Shown: positions 36,839 to 46,800 of the stretch, in pieces | Position numbering within the stretch: position 1 is the first letter of the stretch | Layout: every line of letters begins with the position of its first letter | Assembly (NCBI RefSeq): GCF_900199215.1 | Contig: NZ_FZQA01000005.1 | Span: 1 to 64,000, forward strand | From: Amphiplicatus metriothermophilus | GTDB lineage: Bacteria; Pseudomonadota; Alphaproteobacteria; Caulobacterales; Parvularculaceae | DNA: 64,000 bases | Direction: 5' to 3' | Made by a program: the position numbers and the translations under genes | The notes under the pieces: model-generated | The model's database searches: none | The model's input: only the letters and a program-made list of their open reading frames with translations | What the model was told of the DNA's origin: nothing

Positions 36839-38668
36839 TCAGCCCTCCAGCGCCTCGCGTTTCGTCTCCAGCGCCAGCCATTCCTCCTCCGCCGCGGCGA
36901 GGGCGGCTTCGGCCTTCTCGAGTCTGGCGGCGGCGTCGTGAAACATCGCCGGGTCGCTCGCGAACAAAGCGGGGTCGGAGAGTTTCGCGCGCAGCGCCGC
37001 GATCTCGCGTTCAAGCGCTTCGATGCGTCCGGGCAATTGTTCGAGGGCGAATTTCTCCTTGAAGCTGAGCTTCTGCCGCGCGGCGGGCTTTGCGGGCGCC
37101 GTCTCTTCTCGACGCGGCTTCGCGCGCGCGCCGGGCTGCGCCGGCGCGTCCTCAAGGCCAGGCGCGCTTCCGCGCTGGGCGAGCATGTCTTCATAACCGC
37201 CGGCGTATTCGAGCCAGGTTCCGGGCGGCAGACCGGCGGAAGGCGGCGCCGGCGCGACGACGGACGTCACCAGCCGGTCGAGAAAGCTGCGGTCGTGGCT
37301 GACGAGCAATAGCGCGCCGCGATAGTCCGCCAGCGTTTCTTCGAGCAGGTCGAGGGTTTCAAGGTCGAGGTCGTTCGTCGGCTCGTCGAGGACGAGCAGA
37401 TTTGAGGGCCTGGCGAGCGCGGCGGCGAGCGCCAGGCGCCCGCGCTCCCCGCCCGACAACGCCGACACGGGCGCGCGGAACTGCTCCGGCGCGAACAGAA
37501 AGTCCTTGAGATAGCTTGCGATATGACGCTTCTCGCCATTGATCTCCACCCAATCGCCGCGCCCGTCGACGATGGCGTCGGCGACGCGCGCGTCGGGGTC
37601 GAGCGCGGCGCGGCGCTGGTCGAGCGTGACGATCTGCAGGTTCGTCCCCAGACTGACGGTTCCCGCGTCGGGCGCCAGCGCGCCGGCGAGAAGCTTCAGG
37701 AGCGTCGTCTTGCCCGCGCCGTTCGGACCGACGATTCCGACGCGGTCGCCGCGCGCGATCTCGATGGAGAAGTCCCGCACGACCGCGCGCCCGCCGAAGG
37801 ACTTTGAGATTTTCTCTGCGACGATCACGCGTTTGCCGGCGACCTCGCCGCGGGCGAGGGAAAAGACGACGTTTCCGGGCCGCCGTCGCGCCTCGCGGCG
37901 GGCCTTGCGCATTTCGTCAAGCTCGCGCAGCCGCCGGACGTTGCGCTTTCGTCGCGCGGTGACGCCATAGCGCAGCCAGTCCTCCTCCATGGCGATCTTG
38001 CGATCGAGCTTGCGGCGCGCGGCTTCCTCCTCTTCCAGCAGCTGGTCGCGCCATTCCTCGAAAGCGGAAAAGCCGCGATCGAGCGCGCGCGTCGCGCCGC
38101 GGTCGATCCAGACCGTCCGGGCGGTGAGATTTTCGAGGAAGCGCCGGTCGTGGCTGATGACGACGATTCCGGCCGCGCTCTCGGCGAGAAAGGCTTCGAG
38201 CCAGGCGATCGCCGGCAGATCGAGATGGTTGGTCGGCTCGTCGAGCAACAGAACGTCGGGCTCGGGCGCGAGGGCGCGGACAAGCGCGGCGCGGCGCATC
38301 TCGCCGCCTGATAGCGCGCGCGTCGAAAGCGTCGGCGACAGGCCGAGCGCGGCGAGGAGTTTCTCTGCACGAAACGATTCGGACGGATCGGACAGGTCCG
38401 CGCAGGCGAAGGCGCCGACGGTTTCATACCCCGAAAGATCGGGCTCCTGCGGCAGATAGGCGATGCGCGCCGCCGGGTCGACGAAGCGCTCTCCGCCGTC
38501 CGGCTCGATAAGGCCGGCGGCGATTTTCAGAAGCGTCGACTTGCCCGAGCCGTTGCGCCCGACCAGCGCGACGCGCTCGCGCGCGGCGAGGGAAAGGGCG
38601 ACGCCCTCGAGCAGCGGCGCGCCGGCGAAGGACAGCCTGATTCCGCTCATCTGAAGCAAAGGCGCCAT
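36839..38668 (-). CDS. uup: ABC-F family ATPase, Uup-like
   Basis: This 609-residue soluble protein has two ABC domains: Walker A GRNGSGKST and GPNGAGKTT, signatures LSGGEMRRA and LSGGERGRL, and Walker B VLLLDEPTNHLD and LLVLDEPTNDLD. The linker between them is basic and helical (about 220-280). A C-terminal domain ending in a Glu/Ala coiled coil is typical of Uup. ABC-F proteins act on ribosomes; Uup also affects transposon excision. There are no membrane segments, so it is not a transporter. Confidence 0.88.
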   Translation of the reverse strand: MAPLLQMSGIRLSFAGAPLLEGVALSLAARERVALVGRNGSGKSTLLKIAAGLIEPDGGERFVDPAARIAYLPQEPDLSGYETVGAFACADLSDPSESFRAEKLLAALGLSPTLSTRALSGGEMRRAALVRALAPEPDVLLLDEPTNHLDLPAIAWLEAFLAESAAGIVVISHDRRFLENLTARTVWIDRGATRALDRGFSAFEEWRDQLLEEEEAARRKLDRKIAMEEDWLRYGVTARRKRNVRRLRELDEMRKARREARRRPGNVVFSLARGEVAGKRVIVAEKISKSFGGRAVVRDFSIEIARGDRVGIVGPNGAGKTTLLKLLAGALAPDAGTVSLGTNLQIVTLDQRRAALDPDARVADAIVDGRGDWVEINGEKRHIASYLKDFLFAPEQFRAPVSALSGGERGRLALAAALARPSNLLVLDEPTNDLDLETLDLLEETLADYRGALLLVSHDRSFLDRLVTSVVAPAPPSAGLPPGTWLEYAGGYEDMLAQRGSAPGLEDAPAQPGARAKPRREETAPAKPAARQKLSFKEKFALEQLPGRIEALEREIAALRAKLSDPALFASDPAMFHDAAARLEKAEAALAAAEEEWLALETKREALEG

Positions 38669-38767
38669 CAGCCGACCGGATAGCCGGGCGCCATGAGGGG
38701 TTCAATGGGAAAGGAGCGTTCGGAAAAATCGGCGCGGAATAAGGAAGGATACGGAACCCGCGCGCGG

Positions 38768-39319
38768 CTATTGCAGCTTGGCGGCGCGCAGGTCGCTGAT
38801 CGCCTTGTCGATCATCGCCGCCTGGGCGCCCTGATCCATACGCTTGCGGATGATCTCGCGGGCCGCCTCGACGGCGAGCTCGGCGGCCTGTCCGCGCACT
38901 TCGGCGAGGGCCTGGGCTTCGGCGCGGGCGATCTTGTCTTCGGCCGCCTTGGTGCGGCGCTCGATCTGCTCGTTGATCTTGTCGCGGGCTTCCGCGGCGA
39001 GGCGCTTGGCGTCGCGCTTGGCCTGCTCGACGATGCTCTTGGCCTCGTCTTCAGCCTCGCGCTGGCGGCGCTGGTAATGGGCCAGAAGCTCCTGCGCCTC
39101 CTCGCGCAGACGTCGGGCGTGGTCGAGCTCGTCGGCGATGCGCTGGGCGCGCTTGGCGAGGGCGTCGCCGATTTTCTTATGGACGCGGAAATAGGCGAAA
39201 ACGCCGACCACGACCAGAAAGGCGAGGCTCACCCAGAGCGCGGTGTCCTGCCACCAGGCCGTCTCGGCGTGACCGGCGGTTTCCGCTGCGGCGAGGCTGA
39301 TTGTCGCGAGGCTGATCAT
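38768..39319 (-). CDS. atpF: ATP synthase F0 subunit b
   Basis: This 183-residue protein has one N-terminal membrane helix (ALWVSLAFLVVVGVFAYF) followed by a long charged coiled coil, as in F0 subunit b. It forms half of the peripheral stalk that holds F1 against the rotor. It is the last gene of the F0 operon, 10 bases after b'. The F1 genes are not in the window, as usual for alphaproteobacteria, where F0 and F1 operons are separate. Confidence 0.93.
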   Translation of the reverse strand: MISLATISLAAAETAGHAETAWWQDTALWVSLAFLVVVGVFAYFRVHKKIGDALAKRAQRIADELDHARRLREEAQELLAHYQRRQREAEDEAKSIVEQAKRDAKRLAAEARDKINEQIERRTKAAEDKIARAEAQALAEVRGQAAELAVEAAREIIRKRMDQGAQAAMIDKAISDLRAAKLQ

Positions 39320-39329
39320 CGGCGCGTCC

Positions 39330-39902
39330 TCAGGCCGCCTTGGCGACGCCGTTGAGGGCCGAATCGACCGCCTCCGGCGTCGGGGTTTCGTCGATCAGCG
39401 CCTCCACGACGGCGCGCGTGACCTCGGCGGCGGCCTCGCGCACTTTCGCGGCGGCGTCTTCCTTCATGGCGGCGATGCGCGCCTCCGCGGCGGCCAGACT
39501 CGCCGCGACGCGGGCGTCCGCTTCGCGCTGCAGTTCGGCGAGCTCCTCGTTCAGCGACTCGCGGGTTTCGGCCGCGATCGCGCGCGCGCGCGCCTTGGCG
39601 TCGGCGAGGGCGGCCTCATAGGCGGCTTCAGCCTCTTCGGCCTTGCGTTTGAACTCGGCGGCCTGGTCGAAGTCGTCGGCGATGCGGTCGCGACGTTCTT
39701 CGATCACGCCGCCGAGGCGCGGCAGCACGAAGCTCGTCATGATCCAGTAGAGGAAGCCGAAGGTGACCGCGAGCCAGAAAAGCTGGCTCGGATAGGTCGA
39801 GGCGTCCATCTGCGGCAGGCCGGGCCCGGCCTCGCCCGCCCCCTCGACGACAGGGGCGGCGGCGGGCGCGGCGGCGCTGACGAGGATCGCGACGAGGGAC
39901 AT
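39330..39902 (-). CDS. atpG: ATP synthase F0 subunit b'
   Basis: This 190-residue second b-type subunit has one membrane helix (LFWLAVTFGFLYWIMTSF) after a 30-residue N-terminus, then a coiled coil. The b/b' heterodimer is characteristic of alphaproteobacteria and photosynthetic lineages. It lies between the c and b genes. Its membrane helix has the WLAVTFG pattern typical of b'. The symbol follows alphaproteobacterial use (also called atpF2). Confidence 0.92.
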   Translation of the reverse strand: MSLVAILVSAAAPAAAPVVEGAGEAGPGLPQMDASTYPSQLFWLAVTFGFLYWIMTSFVLPRLGGVIEERRDRIADDFDQAAEFKRKAEEAEAAYEAALADAKARARAIAAETRESLNEELAELQREADARVAASLAAAEARIAAMKEDAAAKVREAAAEVTRAVVEALIDETPTPEAVDSALNGVAKAA

Positions 39903-39943
39903 CAGGCGAAAGCTCCCCTTTCCGGAATGCTCCGGGAAGCGCT

Positions 39944-40171
39944 TTAGAACACGAACAGGATGAGCATCGCGACGACGAAGCCGAGCAGGCCCGTGAACTC
40001 CGTCAGCGCGAAGGCGAGAAGCAGCGTCTGCTGATTGCCGGCCGAGGCCGAGGGGTTGCGGAACGCGCCGGAGAGAAAATTGCCGAAGATCACGCCAAGG
40101 CCCACGGCGGCGCCGGCGAGCGGCAGGGCGGCGATTCCGGCGCCGATGAGTTTTGCAGCTTCAGCTTCCAT
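39944..40171 (-). CDS. atpE: ATP synthase F0 subunit c
   Basis: This 75-residue proteolipid has two membrane helices joined by the polar loop FRNPSAS and the proton-carrying Glu in the second helix (ALTEFTGLLGF). It forms the rotor ring of F0. The ATG at 40171 has GGGAG upstream; a TTG at 40186 is less likely. Glu (not the Gln/Glu pair of sodium enzymes) points to proton coupling. Confidence 0.95.
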   Translation of the reverse strand: MEAEAAKLIGAGIAALPLAGAAVGLGVIFGNFLSGAFRNPSASAGNQQTLLLAFALTEFTGLLGFVVAMLILFVF

Positions 40172-40265
40172 GTTTTTAACTCCCAATTGTCCTTTGAGCC
40201 TTTGGTCCCTTGGCTTCGCGGCCGGCCCTTAATAGGCCGCGAAGGGAAAGACAAGTCCTCGCTCC

Positions 40266-41057
40266 TCAGTGGTGCCCGGCATGCACCGCGTCGTTGAGAT
40301 AGATGCAGGTGAGGATGGCGAACACATACGCCTGAAGAAACGCTACGAGCAGCTCGAGCAGCGTCACCGCGACGATGCCGAGAAAGGGAAAGATCGACAG
40401 CCAGCCGAAGGTCGCGCCCGCGCCGAACAGCATGACGATGAAGGTCGCGAACACTTTCAGGATCACGTGGCCCGCCAGCATGTTGGCGAACAGTCGGATC
40501 GACAGGCTTAGCGGGCGCGACAGGAAGGAGACGAACTCGATCAGCACAATGAGCGGCAACAGCCAGATCGGCACGCCCGACGGCGCGAACAGTTTCAGAA
40601 AGCCGAGGCCGTTTTTGTAAAACCCGTAGACGATGACGATGGAGATCGAGAGAATCGCCAGCGCGAAGGTGACGATGATGTGGCTCGTCGTGGTGAAGGT
40701 ATGAAGCCCGTGCGGCGCGCCGGGAATGGTCGGGAAAAGGCCGAGGAGGTTGGCCGTCAGGATGAAGATGAAGAGCGTGAAGACGTAGGGGAAGAACTTC
40801 ATCCCTTCCTGGCCGATGGCGCCGCGCACCATGTCGGCGACGAACTCGTAGGCGACTTCCGCCGTCGACTGCAGCGGGCCGGGCACCAGCGCGCGCCGGC
40901 GTATCGCGGCGAGAAAGAACGCGGCAGAGACTGCCACGGCGATGATCATCCACAAGGCGGAGTTGGTGAGCGAGATGTCGATCGTCCCGAGCGAAAGCGG
41001 CACGAGGGGGACGATCTCGAACTGCTCCATCGGCCCGGCGGCGTTCAACCCGATCAT
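40266..41057 (-). CDS. atpB: ATP synthase F0 subunit a
   Basis: This 263-residue membrane protein has about six hydrophobic segments and the conserved helix LPLSLSIRLFANMLAGHVILK (the catalytic Arg is in SIRLFANM). It makes the two half-channels that carry protons to the c ring. It sits 95 bases upstream of the c gene. The first ATG has AGGGGTGCAGGA upstream. Confidence 0.95.
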   Translation of the reverse strand: MIGLNAAGPMEQFEIVPLVPLSLGTIDISLTNSALWMIIAVAVSAAFFLAAIRRRALVPGPLQSTAEVAYEFVADMVRGAIGQEGMKFFPYVFTLFIFILTANLLGLFPTIPGAPHGLHTFTTTSHIIVTFALAILSISIVIVYGFYKNGLGFLKLFAPSGVPIWLLPLIVLIEFVSFLSRPLSLSIRLFANMLAGHVILKVFATFIVMLFGAGATFGWLSIFPFLGIVAVTLLELLVAFLQAYVFAILTCIYLNDAVHAGHH

Positions 41058-41112
41058 CGTTCCTGCACCCCTGCGCCTTGGGCGCTCGGAACGGCGCCGC
41101 CGGCTGTTCGTC

Positions 41113-41445
41113 TCAATCGTCGTTCCGCCCGTCCGCAGGCGGAGCGTTTCCCGTTGCTTTCATGGCGCGCGCCACGTTCAGCACGCCGGCCGCGAAGCCG
41201 AGGAATATGCCCGCCAGGAGCCCCCAAGGAGAGGTTCCCGCCAGCCGGTCGAGCCCCCATCCGAGCAGGACGCCCACGATCAGCCCGGCGAGCAGCTCGC
41301 TGGACAGGCGGAACGCCCGCCCCATCCCGGAGCCGTCCTTCGCGCGCGGTTCCTTCGCGTTCGCATCGCCGCCGCGCGCGGCGGCCAAACGCTTCGAGAA
41401 CTCATCAAGCGAGGGCGGTTGTTGCTTGCCGGCGTCGTCCGCCAT
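41113..41445 (-). CDS. atpI: AtpZ/AtpI-like F0 accessory protein
   Basis: This 110-residue protein has two membrane helices (SSELLAGLIVGVLLGWGLDR and GLLAGIFLGFAAGVLNVAR). It has a hydrophilic Lys/Arg/Asp-rich N-terminus, as in AtpI/AtpZ proteins that head alphaproteobacterial F0 operons and aid c-ring assembly. Its position directly before subunit a supports this. Whether it is called AtpI or AtpZ is a matter of naming. Confidence 0.85.
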   Translation of the reverse strand: MADDAGKQQPPSLDEFSKRLAAARGGDANAKEPRAKDGSGMGRAFRLSSELLAGLIVGVLLGWGLDRLAGTSPWGLLAGIFLGFAAGVLNVARAMKATGNAPPADGRNDD

Positions 41446-41570
41446 GGGCGTGCCCGAAAAGAGGCGCGAGCGGCCGCCCGCGCCAGAAATCGCGGCGGAC
41501 CTTAGCCGCGGCCCCCGGCAGCGTCAAGCAAACGATTTTTCGCCTAACATGCTGGCGGAAAAGCAAAATT

Positions 41571-41597
41571 CCCGCCGCGGCGTCTCGCCGCGGCGGG
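41571..41597 (-). terminator. Intrinsic terminator behind the M3 peptidase gene
   Basis: A perfect 12-bp stem, CCCGCCGCGGCG with its complement and a 3-base loop, begins 8 bases after the peptidase stop. On the minus strand it is followed by AATTTTGCTTTT. Confidence 0.85.
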
Positions 41598-41604
41598 CTC
41601 TTTC

Positions 41605-43776
41605 CTATTCGCCCGGAACGGGGAAGCCCCGGTCGCGCAGCAGCGCCTCGATGCGCGCGTCGCGGCCGCGGAAAGCGCGATAGGCCTCGGCCGGATCGAC
41701 GGCGTTGCGCGGCGCGAAAAGGTGCTCGACGAGGCGGCTCGCCACTTCCTTGTCGTAAAAGCCGCCCGGCGCCTCGGCGAAGGCCTCGGCCGCGTCCGAC
41801 GTCAGAACGTCCGCCCACATATAGCCGTAATAGCCGGCCGAATAGCCTTCGCCGGAAAAGATATGCCCGAAATGCGGGCTGCGGTGACGCATGACGAGCT
41901 CGTCCGGCATGCCCAGCTCGGCGAGGGTCTCGCGCTCGAACGCGTCCGGGTCGATCCCGGTCGGGTCGACCATGTGGAAGCGCATGTCGACGAGAGCCGA
42001 GGCGAGATATTCCGTGGTCGCAAAGCCCTGGTTGAAGGTCGCCGCCGCCTTGATCTTGGCGACGAGCTCGTCCGGCATGGGCTCGCCGGTCTCGTAATGC
42101 ACGAGGAAGCGGTCGATGACTTCGTCGGTGGCGAGCCAGCGTTCGAGAAGCTGCGACTGGAACTCGGTGTAGTCGCGCACGCCGCCGTTCAGGGTCGGAT
42201 AGGCGACATTCGACGACAGCGAGTGCAGCGCGTGGCCGAATTCGTGGAAAAAGGTCTCCGCATCATCCCAGGAAACCAGCACCGGCTCGCCCGGCGCGCC
42301 CTTGATGAAGTTCGAATTGTTTGAGGCGAGGACGGTCTTTTTCCCGCGAAAGGTCTCATGGCTGCGATAGCTCGTCGCCCAGGCGCCCGAGCGCTTGCCC
42401 GGCCGCGCGAAGGGATCGAGATACCACAGGCCGACATGCTCGCCGCTGGTCCTGTCGGTCACTTCCCAGACTTTCACGTCGGGATGAAAGACCGGGACCG
42501 AGCCTTCGGGAGCCGGCGCGAAGTCGAAATTGAACAGCTCGCCCGCGACGAAGAACATCGCTTCGCGCAAGCGGTCGAGCTGCAGGTATTGCTTCACTTC
42601 GTCCGAGTCGAGATCGTATTTCGCCTGACGGACTTTCTCCATGTAATAGCGATAGTCCCAAGGCTGAATGGTTATCCCCGCGCCTTCGGCGTCGGCGAGG
42701 GCCTGCATTTCGGCGACCTCCTCGCGCACGCGCGCGACCGCCGCGGGCCACACCGCCTCCATCAGCGCGAGCGCGCGCTCGGGCGTTTTCGCCATGCGGT
42801 CTTCGAGCCGCCACTGCGCGTAATTGTCATAGCCCAGAAGCGCGACGCGCTCGTCGCGGAGCTGAAGAATTTCGGCGATCACCGCGTTGTTGTCGTATTC
42901 GTCGCCATTGTCCCCGCGATTGTAATAGGTCCGCCAGACCTTCTCGCGCAGATCCCGTTCGTCCGAATACGTCAGAAACGGATCCATCGAGGAGCGGGTG
43001 TTAGTGATCGCATATTCGCCTTCGCGCCCGCGCTCGGCCGCCGCCGCGGCGGCCGCTTTTACGAAGGACTCCGGCAGGCCGCCGAGCTGGTCTTCGGTAA
43101 TGTAGGTCACATACGACTCTTCGTCGTGCAGGACGTTGTTGGCGAATGTCGTGTGCAGCTCGGCGAGGCGCTTGTTGATGGCGGCGTAGCGTTCTTTCGC
43201 TTCGCCTTCGAGCGTCGCGCCGTTGCGCGCGAAACCGTCATAGACGAGATCGACGAGGCGCTTCTGGTCGGGACGCAGCGTTTCATATTCTCCGCCTTCG
43301 CGCACCGCCTTGATGCGCGCGAACAGGGCGGCGTTCTGGGTGATCTTCGAGCGATAATCGGCGAGCTTCGGCGCCATCTCCTGCTGGATCTCGCGGAACG
43401 CGGGCGTGGAGAGGTTCGACGACCATATGCCCCAGTAGACGAAGACGCGCCCGATGGCGTCGCCGGAGGCCTCCAGCGCCTCGATGGTGTTGGCGAAGCT
43501 CGCCGGCTCGTCGTTGTTCGCGATCGCGTCGATCTCGGCGAGGTGCATCGCCATGGCGGTCTCGAGCGCGGGCTTGAGCGCGGCGAGATCCATCCTGTCG
43601 AAGGCCGGAACGCCGCCATAAGGGCCGGTCCACTCGGCGAGCAGGATGTTGTCGGCTTCGACGGCCTCCGAATCGGCGGCTTCGGCGGCGCTTTCGGCCT
43701 CGCTCGCCTCCCTCGCGCAGCCGGCCAGCGCGATGGCGGCGATTCCAACGGTGAAAAGAAGAGTCCGGCGCATCAT
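41605..43776 (-). CDS. M3 family oligopeptidase / peptidyl-dipeptidase (lipoprotein)
   Basis: This 723-residue zinc peptidase has the HEFGH motif in FFHEFGHALHSL and the downstream FQSQLLERW Glu region of M3/Dcp enzymes. The N-terminus is a lipoprotein signal with lipobox LAGC (about residue 20), so it is anchored in the outer or inner membrane facing the periplasm. Members cleave dipeptides or oligopeptides from short peptides. Length fits the Dcp subfamily. It is bounded by a terminator and lies 97 bases downstream of smc. Confidence 0.9.
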   Translation of the reverse strand: MMRRTLLFTVGIAAIALAGCAREASEAESAAEAADSEAVEADNILLAEWTGPYGGVPAFDRMDLAALKPALETAMAMHLAEIDAIANNDEPASFANTIEALEASGDAIGRVFVYWGIWSSNLSTPAFREIQQEMAPKLADYRSKITQNAALFARIKAVREGGEYETLRPDQKRLVDLVYDGFARNGATLEGEAKERYAAINKRLAELHTTFANNVLHDEESYVTYITEDQLGGLPESFVKAAAAAAAERGREGEYAITNTRSSMDPFLTYSDERDLREKVWRTYYNRGDNGDEYDNNAVIAEILQLRDERVALLGYDNYAQWRLEDRMAKTPERALALMEAVWPAAVARVREEVAEMQALADAEGAGITIQPWDYRYYMEKVRQAKYDLDSDEVKQYLQLDRLREAMFFVAGELFNFDFAPAPEGSVPVFHPDVKVWEVTDRTSGEHVGLWYLDPFARPGKRSGAWATSYRSHETFRGKKTVLASNNSNFIKGAPGEPVLVSWDDAETFFHEFGHALHSLSSNVAYPTLNGGVRDYTEFQSQLLERWLATDEVIDRFLVHYETGEPMPDELVAKIKAAATFNQGFATTEYLASALVDMRFHMVDPTGIDPDAFERETLAELGMPDELVMRHRSPHFGHIFSGEGYSAGYYGYMWADVLTSDAAEAFAEAPGGFYDKEVASRLVEHLFAPRNAVDPAEAYRAFRGRDARIEALLRDRGFPVPGE

Positions 43777-43862
43777 GGTCGTCCCGTCCCTGTTTTGTTT
43801 CGGCGATCAAATCGGCGTCGCAGTCGATACACGCCGCGCCCGCCTTATTCTCAACACAAAAT

Positions 43863-43885
43863 GCGGCGGAGCGTTATTCCGCCGC
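43863..43885 (-). terminator. Terminator-like hairpin at the smc 3' end
   Basis: GCGGCGGA pairs with TCCGCCGC around a 7-base loop that includes the smc stop codon; on the minus strand it is followed by ATTTTG. It would end the smc transcript before the peptidase gene. Confidence 0.6.
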
Positions 43886-46800
43886 GGCGAGCTGTTCGGC
43901 CTTGCGCAGATCGACCGAGACAAGCTGGCTCACGCCGCGCTCGACCATGGTCACGCCGTAAAGCCTGTCCATGCGCGACATGGTGAGCGCGTGGTGGGTG
44001 ATGATGATGAAGCGCGTCTCGGTCTCCTGCGCCATTTCGTGCAGCAGCCGGCAGAAGCGCTCCACATTCGCGTCGTCGAGCGGCGCGTCGACCTCGTCGA
44101 GCACGCAGACCGGCGCCGGGTTCGCCATAAAAACGGCGAAGATGAGGGCGGTGGCCGTCAGCGCCTGCTCGCCGCCCGACATCAGCGACATGGAGGCGAG
44201 CTTCTTGCCCGGGGGCGAGGCGAAGATTTCGAGTCCCGCTTCGAGCGGATCGTCGGAATCGATGAGCCGCAGCTCCGCATGGCCGCCGTTGAACAGGCGC
44301 GTGAACAGGGTCCCGAAATTGCGGTTGACGGTCTCGAACGCCTCGACGAGGCGCTGGCGCGCCTCGCGGTTGAGCCCGCCGATCGCCGCGCGCAGCTTGC
44401 GCACGGCGCCGTCGCAGTCGGCGCGCTCGGCGGCGAGCTCTTCGAGCCGCGCGGCGACCTCGCGCATCTCTTCGTCCGCACGCAGATTGACGCCGCCGAG
44501 ATTCTCCCGCTCGCGCTTGTAGCGTTCGAGCCGGCGCTCGACGTCCTCGCGGGCGGGAAGCGGCGCGCCGTCCTTGTGCTCGGCGATGGCGAGCAGCTCT
44601 TCGGGCGGCGCGCTGCAGGTCTCCTGCGCGACGCCGGCGGCTTCCTCCACGCGCAGGACCGCGCTTTCGGCCTGGGCTTCGAGGCGCGCGCGCGCCTCGC
44701 GCGCCTCCGCGGCGGCGCGGTCGGCGGCCTTGGCGCCGCGGTCGGCCTCCTGCGCGTCGGCGACGGCGCGGGCGAGCGCGTCGCCGGCTTCGGCGCGGCG
44801 GCGTTCGGCCTCTTCGATGCGGTCGATGAGCGCCTTGCGTTTTTCCTCGATCTCGGCGGGCGCGTCGGCGGCCTCGGCGCGGGCGGCCTGCGCGTCGGCG
44901 AGGCGGGCTTCGAGCTCCCTGATGCGCGCCTCGGCGGTCTCGCCGCGGCTCGCCCAGACGCCGCGCTCGCGGCCGATGTCGGCGAGGCGGTCGGCGCGCA
45001 TCTTCGCCTCGCGGGAAAGGTCGGCGTGCGCCGCGCGCGCTTCGCTCGCCCGCGCGCGCGCGCCGGCGAGCGCCTCGCGCAGTTCTGCGAGCGCTTCGGC
45101 GATGAGCGCCGGGTCGGGCAGGGCGTCCTTCTCCGCGCGCCGCGCCGCGAGAGCGGCCTCGGCTTCGGCCCTGTCTTCTTCAAGACGGGCGAGCGCCTCG
45201 TCGATGGCGGTGATGCGGGCCGAGGCGCGGGCGTGCTCCCGCTCGCGGGCGGCGAGGTCCGAGCGCGCCGCCTCGAGCTCCCGGCGGCTCTCGGCGAGCA
45301 GGCTGCGCGCTTCGCGCTCGATCTCCTGCCGGCGGGCGAGGGCTTCGCGCGCCGACTGGTGTTCTTCGGCCGCGGCCGCGGCGCGCGCCGTCGCCGCCTC
45401 GAGGTCGGCGCCGAGCGCGGCGAGGCGGTTGCGCTGCTCAAGCCGGATGGCGGCGGGCGTCTTCGCCTCGGCGCGGCTGACGAAGCCGTCCCAGCGCCAC
45501 AGATCGCCGGCGCGCGAGACGAGCCGCTGGCCCGGCTGCAGCGAGGCCATGAGGCGCGGACCCGCTTCGGGCGCGACGACGCCGATGGCGGCGAGCCGGC
45601 GCGCAAGCCGCGGCGGCGCCTTGACGAAGCGCGCAAGCGGCGCGGCCTCGGCGGGAAGCGCCGTCGCCAGGCCTTCAAGCGGCGCGGCGCCATGCGCCGA
45701 CCAATGGGCCGGCGCGGCGTCGTCGAGCGCCGCGCCGAGGTCGTCGCCGAGCGCGGCGGCGAGCGCGTTCTCATAGCCGGGCTCGACGTCGACTTCCTCG
45801 ATGAGCGCCGGCCAGTCGCCGTCGCCGTGCGATTCGAGCACGCGCTTCAGGGCGTCGCATTCGGCGCGGATTTCGGAAAGCGCCTGCTCGGCCTTCTGGC
45901 GCGGGCCGCGCAGGGCCGCCTCGCGCTCCTCAGCGCCGGCGCGCTCCTCCTCGGCGCGGTGGAGGGCGGTCTCGGCGGCGCGCGCGGCTTCCTCGGCGGC
46001 GACGAAGCGCGCGGCCGCCTCGTCGAGCGCGCGGGCCTGCGCCGGCGTCGGCTCGATGGAGGCGCGCTCGGCGGCGAGCGCGTCGATCTGGGCGCCGATC
46101 TTGCGCAGCCGGCGCTCGGTCTCGTCGATGGCGGCGGCGGCGGCGCGCCGGCGCGCGTCGATCTCGGCGGCCTCGCGGCTCTTGGCGTCGAATTCGCGTT
46201 CGGCCTCGGCGAGGCGTTCGGCGGTCTCGGCCATCGTCTCGCCGGCGCGTTTCAGGCGCTCGGCCTCGGAGGCTTCGCGCGCCTTGAGGCCCGCCTCCTC
46301 GCGCGCGAGCGTGTCGACGGCGCTCTCGGCGTCCTTCAGGAGCTCGCGTTCGCGGGCGAGGTCGCCGTCGAGCCGCTCGATCTCGCCGGCGAGGCGTTCG
46401 AGCGCGGCGGCGGCCCGGCGGGCTTCGTCGTCCAGCCCCTCGCGCGCGACGGTCAGCCGGTGCAGCGCCGCGGCGGCCTCGGCCTCCGCCTGGCGCAGGG
46501 GATCGAGCGCTTCATGCGCGGCCGTCTGGGCGGCGGAGGCGGCGGCCGCGGCGCGCGCCGTGTCCTCGATCAGCGCGGCGATCTCGGCGAGGCGCGCCTC
46601 GGCCTCCTGGCGCGCCTCGACCGCTTCGCGCCAGCGCAGATAAGCGGTCATCGCTTCGGCCCGGCGGATGTCGCCGGAGATGTTACGATAGCGCGTCGCC
46701 TGGCGCGCCTGGCGGGCGAGGGCGGCCTTCTGGCTCTCCAGCTCGCCGATGACGTCGTCGAGCCGTTCGAGATTCTGCTCCGCCGCGCGCAGGCGCAGCT

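Noticed and set aside
42358-43986. A 542-codon plus-strand frame under the M3 peptidase
   Set aside because: The minus strand encodes a lipoprotein peptidase with HEFGH, and the antisense frame has no family-like segment.
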